From positions 1-22,058 of IMG/VR virus record IMGVR_UViG_3300049255_000591: 22,058 bases of DNA; one strand, 5' to 3'. The stretch's first letter is position 1. Each line of letters opens with the position of its first letter. Both the position numbers and the translations under genes were made by a program. The DNA comes from a virus. A model generated the notes under the pieces. The model saw only the letters and a program-made list of their open reading frames with translations, was not told the DNA's origin and ran no database searches. Shown one piece after another: positions 1-7,607 of this stretch.

Positions 1-1332
1 GTGAAACGCTCGCGAGCAAAATTGCTGGCCTCCGATCCGATTGCGACGAAGGCGTTTCTGGATAGCCTCAGCGACGAGGAAGCGCTGATGGCGCTGTCGT
101 GCTGGGAATTGTGGGCCCGGCCCGAGCAATTGCCGCCGCCCGGTGACTGGACCACGTGGCTCTACATGGGCGGGCGCGGCGCCGGCAAAACGCGCGCGGG
201 CGCGGAATGGATTCGTGAGCGGGTGAATGCAGGCGCCGCGAAACGCATCGCGCTCGTCGCGGCCACGCTCGTGGAAGCACGCGACGTGATGGTGGAAGGC
301 GAGAGCGGCCTGCTCGCCATTTCCTCGCCCATCGATCGCCCGCGCTACGAGAAAACCAACCGCCGTCTCGTCTGGCCGAACGGCGCGGTGGCGCTCCTCT
401 TCTCCGACGACGAGCCCGACATGCTGCGCGGCGCACAGAACGACACGGCGTGGTGCGACGAACTTGCCAAGTGGAAACATCTCGAAGCCACGTTCGACAA
501 TCTGCAACTGGGTCTGCGGCTGGGCGCGCGGCCGCAACAGGCGATCACCACCACGCCGCGCACCAAGAAGGGGCTCAAGGCGATCATGGCGCGCAGCGAC
601 ACCGTGATCACGCGCGGGAGCACGCACGACAATCGCGACAACCTGGCGCCCGATTTCTTCAAGCATGTCATTCGCCGCTACGAAGGCACGCGTTTCGGCC
701 GCCAGGAGATCAACGCCGAATTGCTCGACGACGTGCCGGGCGCGTTGTGGACGCGTGCGATGCTCGATGCGGCGTTGATGCCGAAGGATGTGAAACCGCC
801 GGAAATGGCGCGCGTGGTCGTGGCCGTCGATCCGTCCGGCGCGCGGGGCGATGACGACCGCTGCTCGATCGGCATCGTGGCCGCCGGCCGTGGCATCGAT
901 GGGCTGGGTTATGTGCTCGGCGACTGGACGTGTGCGCTGTCGCCGTCCGGCTGGGGCCGCCGCGTCGCCGAGGCGGCCGCGCGCTTTCAGGCCGATCGCA
1001 TCATCGCGGAAGAGAATTTCGGCGGCGCAATGGTGGAGCGCGTGATCCGCGCCGCAGGCACGTCTGTGCCGATCAAACTCGTGCGCGCCTCGCAGCGCAA
1101 AGTCGTCCGCGCCGAACCCGTCGCGGCACTCTACGAACAGAAACGCATTCGCCATGCGGGCCCCTTTCCCGAACTGGAAGACCAGCTCGTGGCGTTCACG
1201 ACGGACGGCTATGTCGGCGAACACTCCCCCGACCGCGCCGACGCGGCGATCTGGGCGCTGATCGAACTCATGCTGTCGCCGGCGGATGCGGCGGGGTGGC
1301 TGGACTATGCGCGGCAGCGGCTGAAGCGGTGA
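1..1332 (+). CDS. terL: Phage/GTA-type large terminase (DNA packaging ATPase-nuclease)
   Basis: This is the motor that cuts concatemeric or chromosomal DNA and pumps it through the portal into the prohead. The ATPase domain has a clear Walker A, GGRGAGKT, at residues 57-64 and a Walker B-like segment, TAWCDE, at about 149-154. The C-terminal RNase H-fold nuclease shows VAVDPSG (D277), IIAEENFGG (E337/E338) and PDRADAAIWAL (D411/D414), the expected acidic triad. At 443 residues it has normal length for the terminase family found in gene transfer agents and related siphophages; the N-terminal ARPEQLPPPGDW and GGRGAGKTRAGAEW segments are typical of that group. The GTG start is the first base of the window, so a slightly longer N-terminus cannot be excluded. 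No small terminase is visible. All catalytic motifs are intact. Confidence 0.95.
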   Translation: MKRSRAKLLASDPIATKAFLDSLSDEEALMALSCWELWARPEQLPPPGDWTTWLYMGGRGAGKTRAGAEWIRERVNAGAAKRIALVAATLVEARDVMVEGESGLLAISSPIDRPRYEKTNRRLVWPNGAVALLFSDDEPDMLRGAQNDTAWCDELAKWKHLEATFDNLQLGLRLGARPQQAITTTPRTKKGLKAIMARSDTVITRGSTHDNRDNLAPDFFKHVIRRYEGTRFGRQEINAELLDDVPGALWTRAMLDAALMPKDVKPPEMARVVVAVDPSGARGDDDRCSIGIVAAGRGIDGLGYVLGDWTCALSPSGWGRRVAEAAARFQADRIIAEENFGGAMVERVIRAAGTSVPIKLVRASQRKVVRAEPVAALYEQKRIRHAGPFPELEDQLVAFTTDGYVGEHSPDRADAAIWALIELMLSPADAAGWLDYARQRLKR

Positions 1333-1347
1333 CGCTTCGGTAAATAG

Positions 1348-1504
1348 ATGCGGGCGAGACGCCCGCGCTCCGGCGCCATCGCTTAAGCAGTCAACATCGC
1401 TTTCGGCATGTTCCGGACTTTTGATTCCAGAAAACCACGCCGCGCCGACCGCTTGATCTCGATCGCTCCCCAATGGCGCCGGAGCGCGGGCGTCCCGCCC
1501 GCAT
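1348..1504. repeat. REPIN: inverted pair of 32-bp REP elements
   Basis: Two 32-bp copies lie in inverted orientation at 1348-1379 and 1473-1504, matching at 31 of 32 positions and separated by 93 bp. Each contains a short hairpin (gcgggc-gagac-gcccgc in the left copy) followed by the conserved tail gctccggcgcca. The pair lies directly after the terminase gene. Palindromes of this kind are usually mobilised by a chromosomal RAYT transposase; none is in the window. Confidence 0.85.
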
Positions 1505-1552
1505 CAGGTGTTTGTGCCGGGCTCATAACTATCCAGATTTGCGAGGTGCACC

Positions 1553-1826
1553 ATGAACAATCATACGGTGCGCCTCTTCAAATTGTTTGGATTGGCGATC
1601 ACCCCCCCCGACGAGGCTCAACCCTCCTACGAAACTGCAAAGGCTCTATCCGCATTGCCAGGCCTGCAGTAATCGTCAAGGCGGTGAAGTTCAGGCGTTT
1701 CTGAAACGCGTAGGAGAGGAATTCCGGCGGTGGTATGATGCCTACGCTCGAAAAAGGCTCCAGCCACGAGGGGCCAAGTCTCTATCCAATCCTTCGCCGA
1801 TGTCTAAAAATTGTATGCAGATGTAG
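1553..1826 (+). pseudogene. Possible frameshifted small gene of unknown function
   Basis: This is the only coding-like content in the 589-bp space between the terminase and the next gene. An ATG at 1553 with a gaggtg ribosome site opens a 39-residue frame (MNNHTVRLFKLFGLAITPPD...) ending at TAA 1670-1672. Coding-like character then continues in another frame to TAG 1824-1826, including the stretch QAFLKRVGEEFRRWYDAYAR. A single ancestral gene with a frameshift would explain both halves. The alternative is an unrelated 39-residue ORF followed by non-coding DNA. No family is recognised, and the frameshift is inferred rather than shown by a homologue. Confidence 0.3.
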
Positions 1827-1921
1827 CCGGAATTTTGCGTCGAGAGCGAATGAGAGTTTCAGGCGAAATTGTGCGGACATCCTGGTGATGTCATGCCTAC
1901 CGCATAGAGAGCATCTGACCC

Positions 1922-2557
1922 ATGAGACTTAGAGCGACAATAACGAGCGACCACGGCATTGTATTCATCTCCGATCCGGCCTCGCCCTGGTCGCTGGATC
2001 CGTCAGAGATCGGCAAGTGGCTCGTTGTGGCGAACAAGTCCTGTGTATCTGTCTGTACGATCCATCCGCAGCAGGGAGAGACAACGATAGAGCTCGCAAC
2101 GTCAATTTTGCAGCCTATTGGAAAGCTGGTTTTTGAAGGTGAGCTGGAAACGCCCGGCCTGAAAATCACGGTAACGGGCTCCGACACCGTGCCCATTCTT
2201 TCCATGGACGTGCGCGAGCAAATTACGCCACTGAAAATCTGGGCAAACGACGACCGATGGCCCAACTACATTCAGATTTTGGCAGAGGTCGATTGGTCCG
2301 ACGTACTGCCCTACGCCAAGCCCGCAAGCGGGGAGGGAATGGATCAGTCAACCGCGGAACAGCTCGTGGAGGTCGCGCAAAAACTGGATCTCGTGGAAGC
2401 ACAAGTCCGGCGGATAACTGCCAATATCAAAGACGACTATCAAAGGGATCGGATCGCGCTGAGCGCAACAACAGCGATTCACGATATTCAGGAGAGTATT
2501 TTCGGAGAGATCGCCTCGGAGTTTCCGAACCTTATAAGCAACAAAAGCGCGGAGTAG
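1922..2557 (+). CDS. Unknown two-domain protein; C-terminal domain duplicated downstream
   Basis: This 211-residue protein has no signal peptide or membrane segment. Residues 1-139 look like a beta-rich domain rich in short alternating hydrophobic strands (for example KLVFEGELETPGLKITVTG). Its pattern faintly recalls ComJ-like or other small immunity-type beta-sandwich domains, but that is only an impression. Residues 140-211 are helical and clearly paralogous to the 83-residue protein at 2672: both begin M-x-x-x-TAE-x-L and end with GEIASEFPNL / REIAREYPDL. Residue 140 is an ATG at 2339-2341 preceded by the purine-rich run cggggaggga, so a separate C-terminal product is possible. The base composition is less GC-rich than that of the phage genes around it, which suggests it was acquired. 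Confidence 0.7.
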   Translation: MRLRATITSDHGIVFISDPASPWSLDPSEIGKWLVVANKSCVSVCTIHPQQGETTIELATSILQPIGKLVFEGELETPGLKITVTGSDTVPILSMDVREQITPLKIWANDDRWPNYIQILAEVDWSDVLPYAKPASGEGMDQSTAEQLVEVAQKLDLVEAQVRRITANIKDDYQRDRIALSATTAIHDIQESIFGEIASEFPNLISNKSAE

Positions 2558-2586
2558 ATTTCTCACACGATAGCGTAGCGTTGAAA

Positions 2587-2610
2587 TGTGGGCGGGGGCG
2601 CCCGCGCCCG
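2587..2610. repeat. Solitary REP-like palindrome
   Basis: A degenerate single copy of the REP family (stem gggcg / cgccc with neighbouring gcgcccg) lies between two paralogous small genes. No inverted partner is seen within 200 bp. Confidence 0.55.
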
Positions 2611-2671
2611 TTGATATGCGGAATTGTATCGGACAGTGTCTCCAAGAGCAGGGCTATGCGATGGATTTGCC

Positions 2672-2923
2672 ATGAACAGACAAACTGCCGAGCTTCTCAT
2701 AAACGCGGTCAAAAAAATCGACGCGGCTGTCGAGGAGATTTGCAGTATCGTCGAGCCTTTAAGTGAAGACGCTCAAAAAAAGAAAATCAAGACAACTGTT
2801 TTCAATATCGTCATCTATGCGCATGATGGCATCACTCGCGAAATTGCGCGCGAATATCCGGATCTGCACCCGGATCGCGCCGAGATCGACGCGGAACGGC
2901 AAGCGCGAAAGTCGCAGACGTAG
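2672..2923 (+). CDS. Small helical protein, stand-alone paralogue of the preceding gene's C-terminal domain
   Basis: This 83-residue protein (MNRQTAELLINAVKKIDAAV...) is predicted to be almost all helix. It aligns without gaps over about 65 residues to residues 140-204 of the protein encoded at 1922-2557. Shared positions include the TAE near the start, the K-x-x-D (KIDAAV / KLDLVE), the central helix and the closing REIAREYPDL / GEIASEFPNL. The ATG at 2672 is preferred over the TTG at 2624 because it coincides exactly with the aligned start of the paralogous domain, although its ribosome site is weak. Codon use is AT-richer than in the flanking phage genes (runs such as aaaaaaagaaaa). It is of unknown function; a regulatory or partner-binding helical domain is possible. 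Confidence 0.65.
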   Translation: MNRQTAELLINAVKKIDAAVEEICSIVEPLSEDAQKKKIKTTVFNIVIYAHDGITREIAREYPDLHPDRAEIDAERQARKSQT

Positions 2924-2993
2924 CCTTCGCTGACGCTGAGAACGGAACACACCTCTACGATGACATGATCAAGAACGGCTTTCCGGTGACGCC

Positions 2994-3443
2994 ATGACAT
3001 TGCCCGTCAAGAACATGGAAAAACTCACGCCAGAAGATTTTTCCGCCTATCCCGTTTGGGAGTTCGCGCTCGAACTGGAAGAGATCGGCGATTTGGCAAT
3101 GCGTCCCGTGCCCGATCTTCCGGTCAATGATCTGGGGAACAGAACTGTCGGCACGCAGGTTAGCCTGGCGAACGGCAGCAGGCTTTGGGCAGGCCTCGGC
3201 AACATCTTTCTGGATAATCCCCGGAGAACGAAACAGACATTGGTCGCGAGCTTCTACATTGGAGGCGAATGGGTGCCTCTCAGTCGCGAAATGAACGCCG
3301 AGATGTATGGCCCCGACGCGCTCGCGCGCAGACTAGGGCTTAGAGTCGAGGACGTGTTTCCCGTCACGTACGATGTGAGCGCTTGCTGCATCGGAGACCG
3401 CGATGCGACGCAAGGATCGATCGAAGCGGCAGCCGTCACGTAG
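2994..3443 (+). CDS. Unknown soluble protein of the PVWEF type
   Basis: This 149-residue soluble protein carries an N-terminal EDFSAYPVWEFALELEEIGD segment, then RPVPDLPVNDLGNR, VGTQVSLANGSRLWAGLGNI and a closing LRVEDVFPVTYDVSACCIGD. The pattern resembles a widespread family of small uncharacterised proteins often found in accessory or immunity-like neighbourhoods; that link is recalled, not demonstrated. The start could be the ATG at 2994 or the one at 3015 (MEKLTPEDF), since neither has a strong ribosome site. A damaged copy of its 3' part follows immediately. The copy runs on past the point where this protein ends, so this gene's own C-terminus may be shortened. Confidence 0.65.
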   Translation: MTLPVKNMEKLTPEDFSAYPVWEFALELEEIGDLAMRPVPDLPVNDLGNRTVGTQVSLANGSRLWAGLGNIFLDNPRRTKQTLVASFYIGGEWVPLSREMNAEMYGPDALARRLGLRVEDVFPVTYDVSACCIGDRDATQGSIEAAAVT

Positions 3444-3465
3444 CGTCGAAATCGGCGAATGTGTC

Positions 3466-3690
3466 TCAAACTGTCCAGCGAGCGGTTCGCGAAGATAGCT
3501 TCGACAGGGCCTCAAGCTCGCTGACGTGTTTCCGATCTCCTATGATATCACCAATTGCTGCGTCGGCGATCCTCTTGCACTTGCGGGCGTGATCGAGAGT
3601 GATCCCAAAGATAAACTCAGTCGCGACGAGATTTTCCAATTGATTGTCGGAAAGAAGTCTTGGGGCAAAATGCGGGCGTGCTCGCCCGCA
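3466..3690 (+). pseudogene. Decayed partial duplicate of the 3' end of the preceding gene
   Basis: From about 3466 the + strand reads LSSERFAKIASTG in one frame and then, after a frame change and a stop at 3496-3498, LKLADVFPISYDITNCCVGD in another. The second segment aligns directly with LRVEDVFPVTYDVSACCIGD at the end of the gene at 2994-3443. The first fits LSREMNAEMYG just upstream of it. The fragment continues for about 25 residues (LSRDEIFQLIVGKKSW) that the intact neighbour lacks, then runs into a REP palindrome. No start codon or 5' half is left, so this is a relic of a tandem duplication. Confidence 0.65.
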
Positions 3691-3691
3691 T
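3670..3691. repeat. Solitary REP hairpin (perfect 9-bp stem)
   Basis: This is a perfect inverted repeat: 9-bp arms atgcgggcg and cgcccgcat around a 4-base loop. It is a single copy of the REP family seen elsewhere in the window, placed at the end of the pseudogene. It could fold in RNA, but there is no following T-run, so an intrinsic terminator is not claimed. Confidence 0.75.
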
Positions 3692-3828
3692 CTGTCGGCA
3701 AACGCGCACCGCCTTTCCATTGCAACTTTGACGTTGTATGGTCCGGTCGACCTTAGGTTCGGCGCCGCGCGCTTTGCCCCGATCTTTGGATGGTTCGTGT
3801 TTGGACGATTCTTCGAAGGGGTAAAGCG

Positions 3829-4761
3829 ATGAAAATCCATCTGTTGGGCGCTGTTCTTTCGTTTGCGGTCCTGTTCCTCATTTCCACCGCTGGCGCTCAG
3901 GCCGGGACCGTGACGTGTCCGTCCCTGGTGGCGCCGTCCGGCGTCACGCTCACCGATCCGCCCGGCGTCGGCAAAGCGACCGAAAACACAGGCTCGCAGT
4001 TGATCTGCAGCTTCCCGGTTTTCTACACCGCCGTAGCCCAGGAAGTGAGCCAGGGGGTCTGCACGACCGCGACCAAGTCCCTGGACTTCGCCACCAGCGG
4101 TGGCACAGGCGCGTGGAATATCGGGCCGCCGGGTACCGCCAACCCCGTGATATTGCACGCCCATTACTTTCAGGCACCGACATTGCCGAGGCCGGGAGGC
4201 GGCACCATCCCGGGCATCCACTATTGTTATTACGGCTATCCGACGAAGCAATTCACGATTACGCCGACCTTCACGCTGACCGCGTCGACCGCCGCTCCGG
4301 CCGGCAACAATTGCGTGATCGCGAGCGCGAACAGCTTCACCTGCACACCGCCTCCGCCCACGCCCTGTCCCGCCACGATTGTAGGCAGTCAGATTCCGAC
4401 GGCGTCGTTTCCCAATCCGTGGTCGAGCACGAACTTGCCCACGACCGGAAGCGCCTGGTTCTATGCGCGGTGGAGTGGCATCGAACAACTCGCAGGTACG
4501 AGTGCGAATGGAGCGCTCTTCGAACCGCAAAATGTCTCGCTCTCGACAATACAGAGCGCGATGGCTCAGCAATCGATGCCGCCATTGGCCACGGCAACCT
4601 TCACGAGCGCATATCCCAACGGCGCGCCCTATTCCGTGCCGCCGGGCTATATCGACTGCATCTATGCCGGGCCTTCGTTCCCGTTCGTTTTCAGCGAGTC
4701 GAACTACATACTCGCCGCCACGGTCGATATCGTATGCAAGGGAACTGCGTGCACCCTGTAA
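3829..4761 (+). CDS. Exported cysteine-containing protein of unknown function
   Basis: This 310-residue protein begins with a convincing Sec signal peptide (MKIHLLGAVLSFAVLFLIST) with probable cleavage after AQA at residue 25. The mature part is rich in Ser, Thr, Pro and Gly and contains many cysteines, suggesting disulfides in the periplasm or outside the cell. A Pro-rich TPPPPTPCP stretch separates two halves, which could be separate beta-rich domains. The ATG at 3829 is chosen over the GTG/ATG-like starts upstream because gaaggg sits 8 bases before it and the signal peptide begins exactly there. It is not recognised as a phage structural protein and appears to be cargo in front of the lysozyme gene. 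Confidence 0.75.
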   Translation: MKIHLLGAVLSFAVLFLISTAGAQAGTVTCPSLVAPSGVTLTDPPGVGKATENTGSQLICSFPVFYTAVAQEVSQGVCTTATKSLDFATSGGTGAWNIGPPGTANPVILHAHYFQAPTLPRPGGGTIPGIHYCYYGYPTKQFTITPTFTLTASTAAPAGNNCVIASANSFTCTPPPPTPCPATIVGSQIPTASFPNPWSSTNLPTTGSAWFYARWSGIEQLAGTSANGALFEPQNVSLSTIQSAMAQQSMPPLATATFTSAYPNGAPYSVPPGYIDCIYAGPSFPFVFSESNYILAATVDIVCKGTACTL

Positions 4762-4888
4762 GCGGCATCGTCTGAACAGACGCCCAGTCGCATCCGCGGG
4801 CCGTGGGTGATCCCAGCGCGCGGCGCCGGGTGGAAATCCCTGTCCAAACCGCGCAAAATCCGCGCCTGATTCTCGGGGGAGCATCTTC

Positions 4889-5509
4889 ATGTCCAACAGC
4901 GGCGTTCCATCGTTTCCGCCTGGCGTCGATTGGGATTTCATCGCGGCGCGCGAAGGCGCGATGCTGAACGGCTATGTGCCGCGCGATGCCGACGGCAATC
5001 CCGATGCCCATAGCGGCGTGACGATCGCGGTCGGCTTCGATCTCGGCGGGCGCACCGTCGCGAACCTTCAGGCGCTGGGGCTAGATCCGACATTGGTCGC
5101 GTTGCTGACGCCGTATCTGGGCCTGCGCGGGGCCGCGGCGCAAAGTTGCGTGAGCGCCAATCCGTTGACCATCACGACCGCGCAGCGCGACGCGATCGAT
5201 GCGGAAGCGTTCAACACCTACTACAACGCCGTCGCTGCCAACTACAACGCGGCCGCCGGCGGCGTCCAGTTTCAGAGCCTGGCGCAAGGCGCGCAAACCG
5301 CGATCGTCAGCGTCGCCTACCAATACGGCACGAACCTCGCGCACGCGACGCCCAATTTCTGGAAACAGGTTACGGGCTGCGAGTGGCAGGCGGCCTACAA
5401 CAATCTGATGAATTTCGGCGACGCGTTCCCGTCGCGCCGGCGTCTCGAAGCGGCGCAATTGCTGATCGCGATCCAGTCCGGCACGCTGCCGCTGCCGAAG
5501 GTGGCGTGA
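4889..5509 (+). CDS. Pesticin-type phage lysozyme (endolysin candidate)
   Basis: This 206-residue protein matches the pesticin / phage-T4-lysozyme-like group of muramidases, which hydrolyse the MurNAc-GlcNAc bond of peptidoglycan. The order of motifs is characteristic: VDWDFIAAREG with the likely catalytic Glu22, then SGVTIAVGFDLGGRT at 42-56, NPLTITTAQRDAID, a helical middle with VSVAYQYGTNLAHATPNFWK, and NLMNFGDAFPSRRRLEAAQL near the end. There is no signal peptide, so release would need a holin or other route; none is evident beside it. A strong gggggag ribosome site precedes the ATG by about 8 bases. The gene lies between terminase and portal, not in a normal lysis cassette. A role in cell lysis for particle release is the simplest reading; a bacteriocin-like use cannot be excluded. 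Confidence 0.85.
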   Translation: MSNSGVPSFPPGVDWDFIAAREGAMLNGYVPRDADGNPDAHSGVTIAVGFDLGGRTVANLQALGLDPTLVALLTPYLGLRGAAAQSCVSANPLTITTAQRDAIDAEAFNTYYNAVAANYNAAAGGVQFQSLAQGAQTAIVSVAYQYGTNLAHATPNFWKQVTGCEWQAAYNNLMNFGDAFPSRRRLEAAQLLIAIQSGTLPLPKVA

Positions 5510-5553
5510 GCGCAATCTCAAAACCATAGCTCAGGCGTTGACACCCCTCATAT

Positions 5554-5579
5554 CGGAGCGCGGGCGTCCCCCTGCATCT
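5554..5579. repeat. Degenerate solitary REP element
   Basis: A truncated REP copy contains cggagcgcgggcgtccc but has lost part of the second hairpin arm. It fills the short gap between the lysozyme gene and the end of the minus-strand gene that follows. Confidence 0.55.
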
Positions 5580-5582
5580 TAT

Positions 5583-5909
5583 TCAGTGCTGCTTCGCGTC
5601 GCATGCGCGGTGCCAGATCGCACGCGTCGTCTGTTCAGCGGTGATTATGCCTAAGAACGTGGACGTGTCCGGCGCAGTTGGCGCCGTGCGGCAATCCGGA
5701 ACGCAGGCCACGGTGAACAACATCTTCTGCGGGAAGCGAAACTTGCACAGGAATCCGCGCGGCGTGTGACCCATGGCCATCGGCGGCGGCGGCGGGAAAT
5801 GCTGTCGCGACATGGGCTTGCGCGTCAACAAATAGAAGCCGGCATAAAGTGCGGCAAGCACGGCGAACATGATCGCGACTTTCAGATAGGGTGCGTGCCG
5901 CGTTGTCAT
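5583..5909 (-). CDS. Small single-pass membrane protein, translationally coupled
   Basis: This 108-residue protein has one membrane segment at about residues 9-28 (YLKVAIMFAVLAALYAGFYLL), followed by RKP and a Pro-rich FPPPPPMAMG linker. The rest is a probably periplasmic domain with three cysteines, CKF, CVPDC, and a fourth at the extreme C-terminus (RACDAKQH). The ATG at 5909 overlaps the stop of a 30-codon ORF upstream (ATGA), which supports this start and implies coupled translation. It is transcribed against the phage genes, so it is probably an independent cargo unit. It sits after the lysozyme, and a holin-like or spanin-like role is conceivable. It does not match a recognised holin, and the long C-terminal part argues against one. 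Confidence 0.55.
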   Translation of the reverse strand: MTTRHAPYLKVAIMFAVLAALYAGFYLLTRKPMSRQHFPPPPPMAMGHTPRGFLCKFRFPQKMLFTVACVPDCRTAPTAPDTSTFLGIITAEQTTRAIWHRACDAKQH

Positions 5910-5998
5910 TTGTGTCGCTCGCAGGCGCGGTGCGTTTTGGCGCCGGCGACGCCAAGCGCGGCGAGAGCCGCAAGCAGCCTTCGAATTTGCACCATCAT
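5906..5998 (-). CDS. 30-residue leader peptide overlapping the next gene by ATGA
   Basis: This short ORF encodes 30 residues, MMVQIRRLLAALAALGVAGA followed by KTHRACERHK: positive ends around one short hydrophobic helix. It has a good ribosome site (ggggag, 5 bases before the ATG), whereas the 108-residue gene downstream has none of its own. Its TGA overlaps the next ATG as ATGA, the usual arrangement for coupled genes. It may be a genuine micro-protein or only a leader that loads ribosomes for the following membrane protein. Confidence 0.45.
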   Translation of the reverse strand: MMVQIRRLLAALAALGVAGAKTHRACERHK

Positions 5999-6068
5999 AT
6001 TGCTCCCCGGCGCCGACTAGGCCCGAACGAGCATAACATTTTCAATCCCGCACGCGGAGAGCGTTCTC

Positions 6069-7469
6069 ATGGCACCGGCCGGCACCGACGCGCGCACGCG
6101 CGCCATCCCCAAATCCATCGTCGCCCGCGCGCTGGAAGGTGTGCGCTATGCGATCACAGGGGTGGCGCCGGACAATTGGTTCGGGCCGATGCAGCCCTTG
6201 GCACCCATGGCGCCGGCGGACGTCGCGGGGCGGCGGTTCGATTATCCGACCGGCTACAATCTCCAATACGGTCCGCGCTCTTATGAGCCGGTCTCGTTCG
6301 CGGACTTGCGTGCGCTGGCGGACAATTGCGACATCCTGCGCCTCGTCATCGAAACGCGCAAAGACCAGATCGAAGCGCAGGAATGGGACGTCCGTCCGAG
6401 GAAGCAACCGGGCGGCGTGCGTCCGCGCGCGGCACAGTTCGCAAGCAGCATCGCCGCCGCGAAATCCTTCCTCGCCTTTCCTGACCGCGAGCACGACTTC
6501 GCGCAATGGACACGCCAGATCGCCGAAGAGATGTTCGTGATCGACGCCACGTCGCTCTACAAACGCCGCGACCGCAAGGGCCGCGTGTGCGCCTTCGAGA
6601 TCATCGACGGCACGACCATCGCGCCGCGCATCGATCCATGGGGCCGCACGCCGCAAGCCCCCGACGTTGCCTATCAACAGGTCCTGCACGGCGTGCCGGC
6701 GGCGGACTACGCGCGTGATCCCGGGCTTGATCTCGCCCAGATGACGACGGACGAGCTCATCTATTATCCGCGCAACAAGCGGCCCGGCCATGTCTACGGC
6801 CAATCGCCGGTGGAACAGATCATCCTGACCGCCAACATCGTGCTCAGGCGTTCGCTGCATCAACTCGCCTATTATACGGACGGCAATCTGACCGATGCTG
6901 TGTTCACGGCGCCCTCAGGCTGGACCGCCGATCAGATTGCGACTTGGCAAACGTTCTGGAATTCGCTGTTCGCGGGAAACTTACGCGAGCGGCGCCACGG
7001 CACCTGGGTGCCGGACGGCACGAAATATGTGCCGCTGAAAGACATCGTGCTGAAAGACGCGTTCGACGAATATCTGGCGCGCATCGTCTGCTTCTGTTTC
7101 TCCATCAGCCCGCAGCCTTTCGTGGCGCAGGTCAATCGCGCGACAGCGGAGACCGCGAAAGCGCAGGCGACGGAAGAGGGCCTGGGCCCGGTGCTGAACT
7201 GGTTCAAGCGGCTGTTCGATCAGATCCTGCAGCGGCATCTGGGATTCGCCGATCTCGAATTCGTCTGGATCGACGACCGCGAAATGGATCCCTCCGCCGC
7301 CGACACGATCGACGTGGCCGATATGAAAGCCGGCATCCGCACCATCAACGAAGTGCGCATGGCGCGCGGCCTCGATCCATTGCCCGGCGGCGACAAGCTC
7401 ATGGTGGCGACGGGCACGGGCTATGTGCCGATCACGCAGACGGCGAAGCCGCAAATGCCGGCGGGCTGA
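6069..7469 (+). CDS. Phage portal protein
   Basis: This 466-residue protein should form the dodecameric ring at the capsid vertex through which the terminase moves DNA. Portal-like features are the DLRALADNCDILRLVIETRKDQIEAQEW region near residue 80, the polar middle domain, and YYPRNKRPGHVYGQSPVEQI followed by a long helix. SPQPFVAQVNRATAETAKAQ sits before the C-terminal helical stretch that ends with RTINEVRMARGLDPLPGGD, a signature common at the end of siphophage portals. A cggagag ribosome site lies just before the ATG at 6069. It is separated from the terminase by about 4.7 kb of accessory genes, although the two are normally adjacent. Confidence 0.9.
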   Translation: MAPAGTDARTRAIPKSIVARALEGVRYAITGVAPDNWFGPMQPLAPMAPADVAGRRFDYPTGYNLQYGPRSYEPVSFADLRALADNCDILRLVIETRKDQIEAQEWDVRPRKQPGGVRPRAAQFASSIAAAKSFLAFPDREHDFAQWTRQIAEEMFVIDATSLYKRRDRKGRVCAFEIIDGTTIAPRIDPWGRTPQAPDVAYQQVLHGVPAADYARDPGLDLAQMTTDELIYYPRNKRPGHVYGQSPVEQIILTANIVLRRSLHQLAYYTDGNLTDAVFTAPSGWTADQIATWQTFWNSLFAGNLRERRHGTWVPDGTKYVPLKDIVLKDAFDEYLARIVCFCFSISPQPFVAQVNRATAETAKAQATEEGLGPVLNWFKRLFDQILQRHLGFADLEFVWIDDREMDPSAADTIDVADMKAGIRTINEVRMARGLDPLPGGDKLMVATGTGYVPITQTAKPQMPAG

Positions 7470-7481
7470 AAAGCGTCGCGT

Positions 7482-7595
7482 GCGAAATCAAACGCTTGCG
7501 CGCGAAAATGCGAAACGTTCGGCAACAGCGCGAGATTCCGCTTGCGGCGTTTGATCAAGCGCGTTACGAATTTTGTCACAACGCGAATTTGCGCC
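7482..7595 (+). repeat. 114-bp direct repeat, copy 1
   Basis: This 114-bp sequence is repeated in the same orientation at 8084-8197 with only four base differences, and the copies are equal in length. It begins 12 bases after the portal stop and ends just before the ribosome site of the exported-protein gene at 7608. Within it, atcaaacgc (7486-7494) and gcgtttgat (7548-7556) form a 9-bp inverted pair, so it may fold. Confidence 0.9.
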
Positions 7596-7607
7596 CCGGG
7601 GGAATTG

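Noticed and set aside
3670-3691. Intrinsic terminator
   Set aside because: The hairpin is perfect but is not followed by a T-run, and identical hairpins occur in non-terminal and even coding positions.
3466-4941. Long minus-strand open frame of 491 codons
   Set aside because: It lies opposite the exported-protein gene with its signal peptide and good ribosome site. Its translation is Arg/Gly-rich and lacks domain character, typical of the antisense of GC-rich coding DNA.
5538-5570. Promoter from the ttgaca at 5538
   Set aside because: The -35-like hexamer has no acceptable -10 element at normal spacing and leads into a REP element and a convergent gene.
5635-5973. Alternative 112-codon minus-strand frame over the 108-residue membrane gene
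   Set aside because: It has no membrane segment or ribosome site and is Arg/Ala-rich. The overlapping frame has a clear hydrophobic helix and ATGA coupling.
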